A stretch of 64,000 nt of DNA, taken from contig NC_134390.1 in NCBI RefSeq assembly GCF_035582795.1, forward strand, positions 913,060 through 977,059. Reading direction: 5' to 3'. This DNA comes from Mycteria americana. Its lineage: Eukaryota; Chordata; Aves; Ciconiiformes; Ciconiidae. This document shows, piece by piece, positions 58,196 to 64,000 of this stretch. Made by a program: the position numbers and the translations under genes. Numbering within the stretch: the first letter of the stretch is position 1; each line of letters begins with the position of its first letter. A model generated the notes under the pieces. The model was not told the origin of the DNA. It was given only the letters and a program-made list of their open reading frames with translations, and did no database searches.

Positions 58196-59930
58196 TGCAC
58201 TGAAAAATTTCACCCATGGGAGGGTCATTCCCCTGGGGACCCAGGGGCAGTGGCTGGGGAAGGGGACCGTGGCTGCACGTGGTGGCAGTGGCAGAGGGAC
58301 ATGCCCGTTTTCTCTGGGGTTGGCTGCTGGAGGGTGGCTTGCCTGGGTCAAAAAAGCAATTAAATGGTTACACCGAGGGAAAATTAGGAATTAGTAATTA
58401 AATGCAACCTGTGGGGCTGCGTGAATAGGGATGCGGGGACCCCAGATCGGTGGAGAAACAACCCTGCATGGCTCCCAGCACCCCAAAAGAGGTCGTCAGC
58501 TGAATTAATGCCCCTTTTCCAGCCTGGCATCCCCCCTCAGCCGCTCTTCCCCAGCCTGAAGCCACTTCCCCAGGGTCAAGCCTCTCCCCAGAGCTTTATT
58601 TCTTTGGGGGTAAAAGCCCATGAGAGGAGGCAGAGTTGAAACACTGAAAATCTGGGGGTGCCGGGACGCTGTGCTGAAATCCCCGGGGTCGAGCAGCATT
58701 TTTGCAATTCACCTTTTTCCTTCTCTGAGCTTGCAAAGGGCTTTTTTTTTGGGGGGGGGGGGGAGGGGGCAGAGCCAGCTTATCACGATGGATGCGATGA
58801 GGTTTTGGGGGTGAACCCCCCCTTCCCCAGCCTCGTTTTCTCCCGGCTGGGAGAGGCAGCCCTGGCTCTGCGGCAGCGCCGATGGATCCCGGTTTTCCAG
58901 CCCGTCTTCAACAGGGGGAGCGTTATGTCCGCGCATCCGCAGCCCTGCGTGTCCCTGCTCGCAGCGGGGATGCCGCCGCCGGCATCCCGCAACCATCGGT
59001 GCCCACGGCACCCCCGCAGCACCCAGCACCCTGGTCCCCCGCTCCCCCTCCCAGCTCGTATTTCAGAACATTTCTTAACGCTTTGAGCAAGCGTTCTTGC
59101 AGGTAGCTCATCCCTCGCCCAAATCAAACCGAATTTGGCCAGTTCTTAGCCATGTTAATAGCAGGGGAAAAAAAACCCTCTAAATTATCCCAAATGAGGC
59201 AGCTGGGAAAAGGGGAGACACTGCATCGATGTCCTCTGCAGAGGGCTGGAGCACAACCTCATATTAGACACCAGAGAAGCCAAGCAGAAGGCAGCGAGCC
59301 CCAGGGAGGCAATTTCAGCCGACGGCGCATTGCAGCCTGGCCGAATCCCGCTGCAGGTGCTCTCCGAAGGGCCAAATCCTGCAAAATCCTCTGTCGTTTG
59401 CAGAGGAGCATCGCTGGCGGGCGCAGGACCCGGCTGGTTTGGGTGGAGAAAAGACAAGAAAAGGGGGGAAATTAAAAAAAAAAAACCACTAAAAAAAGGC
59501 TGAAATCCCCCCCATCGGTCTCTGTGCTGACAGTGAAGAAAAAAAAAAAGACAGAAAAAAAAAAAAACCCCCGACTAATTATATTTTATTTGCTGATCAA
59601 AAGGAAAACGACTCGCTGCAGGCAAGGAGGGAGCGGGGTTTGTAAGGGCGTTTGGTGGAAAAGGCGGCGTCTGAAGGTTTGCATAATCCGCGAGGGTTTT
59701 ACCTCTCCAGGGTGCATTTTCTGGGCAGCCGCCTCCCGTCTGGGCTCTGCTAGTCCCAGCTTGTTGCCGCGCCGGCGTTTCGGGCTCTGCGGCGGGTTGG
59801 GCTCCTTTGTAGGCCTTCCAAAGCGGCCAGGCCGAGGGCACGTGGGGAAAAAGTCCCCGCGTGGAAACGCTGGGGTGGGAAGCAAACGGGGTGCGGGTTG
59901 GGTTTGTGCAGGGCCGGGGGTGCAGAGAGG
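58196..59930. other. unique region with scattered G and A runs
   Basis: There is a G12 run near 58751 and A-runs at about 59166-59173, 59474-59484, 59537-59547 and 59556-59567. A minus-strand frame near 59111-58923 starts MSYLQERLLKALRNVLKYEL. It has no recognised domain, and its coding region begins over a 7-bp inverted repeat AACGCTT/AAGCGTT (59078-59096). No supported gene. Confidence 0.4.
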
Positions 59931-59934
59931 CCAC

Positions 59935-60445
59935 GGGGCTGGTGCGGGACCTTCCTGGGTTTGCTTTTGCATGGGGGAACGTCGTGGGTTTGCTCTTGCA
60001 TGGGGGGAGCATCTCCGTCTTGGTTTTGCACCACGGGAATATCCCCACCTCGGTTTTGCTCTTGCACCGCTGCAGTATCCCCGCCTCAACTTGATTTTTG
60101 CACTGGGGGCACATCCCTGCCTTGGTTTTGCTTTTGCACGGGGGGGAGCAGCCACGTCGCAGCTTTGCTTTTGCCCCACGGGAGCATCCCCGTCCCAGCT
60201 ACGCTTTTGCCCCGGGGGAACATCCCAGCCACGCTTTTGCTTTTGCACCGAGGGAGGGGAGCATCCACGTTGCAGCTTTGCTTTTGCCCCAAGGCAGCCT
60301 CCTCATCTTGGCTTTGCTCTTGCACCGGGAGAGCATCCCCACTTCGCCTTTGCTTTTGCACCGCGCGAGCAACCCCCGTCTTGCCTTTGCTTTTGCACCG
60401 CTGGACATCCCCGCTTCGGCTTTGCTCTTGCGCCGCAGGAGCACG
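59935..60445. repeat. diverged GCTTTTGCACC minisatellite (about 12 copies)
   Basis: Units of about 40-50 bp share TTGCTCTTGCACCGGGGGAG or TTTGCTTTTGCCCC and CATCCCCGTCTCGGTTTTGC-type phrases. It gives long open frames in both directions (such as FALAP- and KSKA-type repeat peptides), which I attribute to the array. Confidence 0.88.
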
Positions 60446-61010
60446 ACGCAACCCCCAGCGCAAAGACCTCACCCTGGTTCTGCACCCACCTCGCACCGAA
60501 CTCTCCACGAGCTCCGCTGGGCGATTCTTTGCGAGAATTGCATGGGGATGCCAAAGGGAAGGGGGGGGGGGGGAAAAAAAGAGAGAGAAAAAATGCGGGG
60601 AGAGCACTTTTCTCCTTGCGCTCCATCCCGAGAGGAGCCGGGGCGAGCCGGGCACAGCGGGCGGCTGTAGCCTGGGCGGCTCGGCCTGTTGCGGCTTGTT
60701 CCCTGCATATTTTATGGATGCGTCGGCAAGGTTCTGCCTCCCTTTGGGGCTCCGCGAGGCTCCAGAGGCTGCAAAGCAATTACCCCCTCCTCGCTCCCGC
60801 GATTTCGGCATTCCTGCCAAAAGACGGCCCCAAATTTCCCTGCCTGCCCCAAGCGGGGCCGGATCCTGCCTCCATCCTGCGCCCCGTTTGCAGCCGGGAT
60901 GGAGCCCCCCTGCGTCAGGCGGGCAGGCAGAAGTCCTGCTTTTTTGCATGAAAATGAATAAAACCCCTAAAAACCAATGAAAATAAACCCGACGGGGGCC
61001 AACGCGCGCC
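60446..61010. other. unique region with a homopurine tract
   Basis: A homopurine tract at about 60556-60593 (AAAGGGAAGGGGGGGGGGGG, then AAAAAAAGAGAGAGAAAAAA) is followed by ordinary unique sequence. No exon recognised. Confidence 0.45.
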
Positions 61011-61019
61011 CGAGCCGCA

Positions 61020-61225
61020 GCCGCACAATCACCCCCGCGTTAGCCTGTAATTAATGCCATGATGAAATTCAAACAGGTTTCGCTCCACAGAAAGTCCGTC
61101 TCGCCTTCCAGTAAACCCTATCTTGGTTTAATTGGTTCTAATTTGCATGAAAACAATTATCGGCCGCGTTTTGCCTCTGGAAAGGTTGGGAAAGTTATGG
61201 AAGTGTCTGGAAAAAAAAAAAGGAT
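61020..61225. promoter_or_regulatory. candidate conserved enhancer with an octamer-SOX motif pair
   Basis: AT-rich unique sequence: TAGCCTGTAATTAATGCCAT, GATGAAATTCAAACAGG, TTGGTTTAATTGGTTC, then ATTTGCAT (61141-61148, POU octamer) and, four bases on, ACAATTAT (61153-61160, SOX/homeodomain). TAATTA and TTAATTG cores are also present. It has the composition of a deeply conserved developmental element near a HOX cluster. This is inference. Confidence 0.5.
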
Positions 61226-62825
61226 TCGTGAATCACCGGCATCAGCAGCCACGTTGCATGTGGGGAGAGCCAGAGCCTTTGTGTTTTGGGGTGTAAAGCT
61301 TGAAATGTCCCATGAGGTCAGAAGGGGAAGGGGGAGGCTGGAAGGATGGGGTTTGTGTGCAGAGAGAGTCAAGGCTTGGTTTGGGGGGGGGGAAATAGGT
61401 GCCCTGATGCCCCGGTGATAGGCTGGGGGATGGGGAAGCCAGGCCCAAGCATCGCTGAAGCAGGTTGGGATGAATCAACCCAGAGGAAAAAACGCTCCTT
61501 CAATCCCCATGTCACCTTAAAAGGGAGAAATTGGGGTGGAAAAGCCTAAAATCAGGGTTGACCCGGGTGCCCGGGGTGCTCAGTGCTGGCGGGTGCATCC
61601 CCAGCCCGTTCCCAGCCCGGCTGCACCCTCCAGATACAGCGGCAATCCTTGCAGGCAAAGCAAATTTTTGCCTTTTTTTTTTTTTTTTTTTCCTCTTGCT
61701 CGCTTGCTTTTTAAAGCCAAAAAAAGCACCGTGCGCGGCGCAAACAAAATAAACCCAAAATCCCCCTTGCGCATCCCATCGGCCTCCGCCGGGATTTCGG
61801 GGGCTCGGGGCGGGCGCCCATGGGAGCTCGGCCACGTGGCAGCGTTTAGGCGAGAGCCGTAAATCACAGCCAGCTGCTGAGTGGGGAAAGCAGAGGAAAA
61901 ACCCCGCGGCGGCTGCGGTTGGAGCTGCCTCGTGCTCAAGGCCTCCCAGGGCGGGGACGCCTCGGCGTGCCCCGCGTGTCCCCACTTTGGGGACACGCAA
62001 GAGACACGAACCCCTCCTTCGCGCAGCTTTTGGTTTGCGTCGCGTGGGTGGGACGCATCCAAGAGCCCGCTCAAAAGGTTTTGATCTAGGGGGGGGGGCG
62101 GGTATTTTCCAGGAGCTCTTGTTCCGTCCGGTATTTATTCGGCTCCTAAATAATTTGGGAGTATCCCAAATGATTTGCAGCATCGTGCATCTTGCTATGC
62201 GAGCTGTGGTCACTAGATGGGGAGATAACAGCTTAGCATGAGCGTGTGGAGCTGCTGCCTGCTCCTGCCTGGCTGCCGGAGCTCCTCCAGCTCCGCAGAG
62301 CTGGGATTTCTCGCCATGAGCTGGAGATGGATGGGTGCCGGAGATGCACCCCAGCACCCCTGTACTGATGCAATGGGCACCCATCGAGCTTCATCCCAGC
62401 ATGTCCAAGTTCATTGAGATGGGGCTTTGTGGTCCAGGGCTCGTCCTGGCCCTGTGGCCACCTGGATCCTGCTGTTCCCGGGGTTGGGAGATGATGGAGG
62501 ATCCCCCCCAGCCCCTAAACGTCTTGCCCAACACCAAAACCCAATGGGAGCAGCTGCAGGAGATGCAACGGAGGCTCCGTCAGCAGCGGTGCAGTGCTGC
62601 GTCCTTCCTCCCCAGGAGGCAAAGAGGATGGCGAAGCTGCTGCACAGCACCTTAAACGGGATGCTCAAACCCAGCATCCCTCCCACAGCCTCCCCTCCCT
62701 CCTCATCCCCATCTCCCCTTTCCCGCAGGCCACGAGGGGCCCTGGTTCGGGGCACCGAGCCCTCCCTGCCACCCACCCACCCGCGGCAGCCAGGAAGCGG
62801 CGAATCCTTGGCGGTGAGCATTGAA
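61226..62825. other. unique region, no gene recognised
   Basis: Includes a T-run at about 61673-61690 and a G9 run near 62090. Short AT-rich phrases at about 62130-62235 (TATTTATTCGGCTCCTAAAT, AATGATTTGCAGCATCG) could belong to another constrained element. No splice-supported exon. Confidence 0.4.
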
Positions 62826-62834
62826 CAACCGGCC

Positions 62835-63050
62835 GGAGCCGTATCTTCCCAGTGCCGCAAGACTCCTCTCTATCTCACCTCCCCAGGCATGAGTTATGAT
62901 GTGCAATAAAAAGAAAATCAGTGCATTGATGCCAGTTAGTGTGACTAATCCAAGACCCAGCCTATTAACTGGTGAGTGGAGCATCCGTCTTGGCTCTCAT
63001 TAGAAACTCAGCCAACTACCCAGAGATAAATCTTTCAGCGCATGTGGGAG
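62835..63050. promoter_or_regulatory. candidate conserved element with a posterior-HOX-type site
   Basis: AT-rich unique block: GGCATGAGTTATGATGTGC, CAATAAAA at 62904-62911 (a sequence favoured by posterior HOX proteins), AGAAAATCAGTGCATTGATG, CCAGTTAGTGTGACTAATCC and GCTCTCATTAGAAACTCAGC. It also holds an AATAAA, so a 3' end of an unseen plus-strand transcript is an alternative reading. Conservation cannot be tested here. Confidence 0.45.
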
Positions 63051-63249
63051 CGCGGCTCAGTGGTCAGAGTAGCCGGGTTACCAGGGTTTTGCTCCTGGAG
63101 ATGGATTTGGTGCTTTGAAGGAGCCAAAGGGCTCTGGTTGTTAGCTGGGGGATGCACTGGGATGGATGGGAATGGGGGGGGGGCTGGTGCGTTGCAGTGG
63201 GGGACGAGGAAGCAGGAAGAGCCCCAGGAGCATCCCATGCCGATGGAGG

Positions 63250-63290
63250 TGGGGAAGGGAAACTGAGACACAGAGCAGTTAGCACTGAGG
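63250..63290 (-). repeat. possible MIR 3' fragment
   Basis: On the minus strand it reads TAACTGCTCTGTGTCTCAGT followed by TTCCC, close to the MIR 3' phrase CTCTGTGCCTCAGTTTCC. Very short. Confidence 0.4.
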
Positions 63291-63295
63291 GAGCT

Positions 63296-64000
63296 CTGGA
63301 TGGCATCCTATCACCAACAGCATCCCATCACCAACAGCATCCCATCGCCAACAGCATCCCATCTCCAGCAGCATCCCTTCACCAACAGCATCCCATCGCT
63401 AACGGCATTCCATCACCAATGGCATCCCATCACCAACAGCATCCCATCTCCAGCAGCATTCCATCGCCAACAGCATCCCATCGCCAACAGCATCCTATCG
63501 CCAACAGCATCCCATCACCAACGGCATCCCATCTCCAGCAGCATTCCATCACCAACGGTATCCCATTGCCAACAGCTTCCCATCGCCAGCAGCATCCCAT
63601 CGCCAACAGCATCCCATTACCAATGGGATCTCATCATCAACGGCATCCCATCTCCAGCAGCATCCCTTCACCAACAGCATCCCATCACTAATGACATTCC
63701 GTCACCAACAGCACCCCATTGCCACCAGCATCCCACCTCCAGCAGCATTCCATCACCAACGGCATCCCATTGCCAACAGCTTCCCATTGCCAACAGCATC
63801 CCATCACCAATGGGATCCCATCATCAATGGCATCTCATCTCCAGCAGCATCGCATCTCCAGCAGCATCCCTTCACCAACAGCATCCCATCACCAACAGCA
63901 TCCCATCACCAACGGCATCCCATCGCCAATGGCATCCCATCGCCAACGGCATCCCATCACCAACAGCATCCCATCACCAACAGCATCCCATCACCAACGG
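63296..64000. repeat. 17-bp minisatellite CATCCCATCACCAACAG (runs off right edge)
   Basis: About 41 copies of a 17-bp unit with CACC/CGCC/CTCC and AACAG/AGCAG/AACGG/AATGG variants. Longer blocks such as CATCCCATCTCCAGCAGCAT recur about every 7-10 units, indicating higher-order duplication. The array continues beyond 64000. Confidence 0.97.

Noticed and set aside
58923..59111. Minus-strand frame starting MSYLQERLLKALRNVLKYEL
   Set aside because: The first 20 residues look protein-like, but there is no homology I can recall, no splice context, and the rest is low-complexity G/A. Kept only as a note in the interval entry.
59524..60980. 475-codon plus-strand frame with FALAP-type repeats, and minus-strand KSKA-type repeats
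   Set aside because: Both overlap the diverged GCTTTTGCACC minisatellite on opposite strands. No conserved domain and no splice or promoter context.
63296..64000. CRISPR-like array of short repeats
   Set aside because: Units are contiguous 17-bp tandem copies with no unique spacers in an avian genome; it is a minisatellite.

Overview
The window is vertebrate nuclear DNA, almost certainly from a bird. The clearest sign is a CR1 LINE 3' end at about 17.76-18.04 kb with the avian-type terminus (rightward, antisense to the host gene). Two older CR1 tails and MIR-like fragments are also present. Only two protein-coding genes can be supported. Both are on the minus strand, head to tail. I cannot tell the species.

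ATF7 (minus): its translation-start exon is at 11466-11534 and encodes MGDDRPFVCNAPGCGQ, the first half of its C2H2 zinc finger. It ends at a consensus donor and the gene continues off the left edge. A probable non-coding exon 1 (donor at 32832) lies in a CpG island at about 32.56-33.05 kb with GC boxes and a TCTCGCGAGA promoter element. So positions 1 to about 32.8 kb are almost entirely ATF7 introns 2 (partial) and 1: AT-richer, repeat-poor and without other genes that I can see.

ATP5MC2 (minus): the complete five-exon gene for ATP synthase F0 subunit c lies between about 33.59 and 35.88 kb, with a housekeeping promoter (ETS and NRF1-like motifs). The mature 75-residue proteolipid reads without any break. 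Only about 650 bp separate its poly(A) signal from the ATF7 promoter.

From about 36.1 kb to the right edge there is no coding gene that I can support. This stretch is GC-rich and filled with unrelated minisatellites. They include two alternating purine-pyrimidine arrays of about 1.25 kb, a VNTR with a 335-bp higher-order duplication, G-quadruplex-type arrays, an 18-copy 32-bp E-box array, a GTGATCCCCC array, a GGTGG/GGACATG array, a 38-bp array and a 17-bp array that runs off the edge. Between them are short, AT-rich, homeodomain-site-rich unique islands that look like conserved non-coding elements.

In human the order is ATF7 - ATP5MC2 - CALCOCO1 - HOXC13. The window is therefore best read as the HOXC-flanking segment of a bird microchromosome, with the HOXC side to the right. 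That is inference: no HOX or CALCOCO1 exon is visible. The density of G-rich tandem arrays would explain why such regions are poorly assembled in birds.
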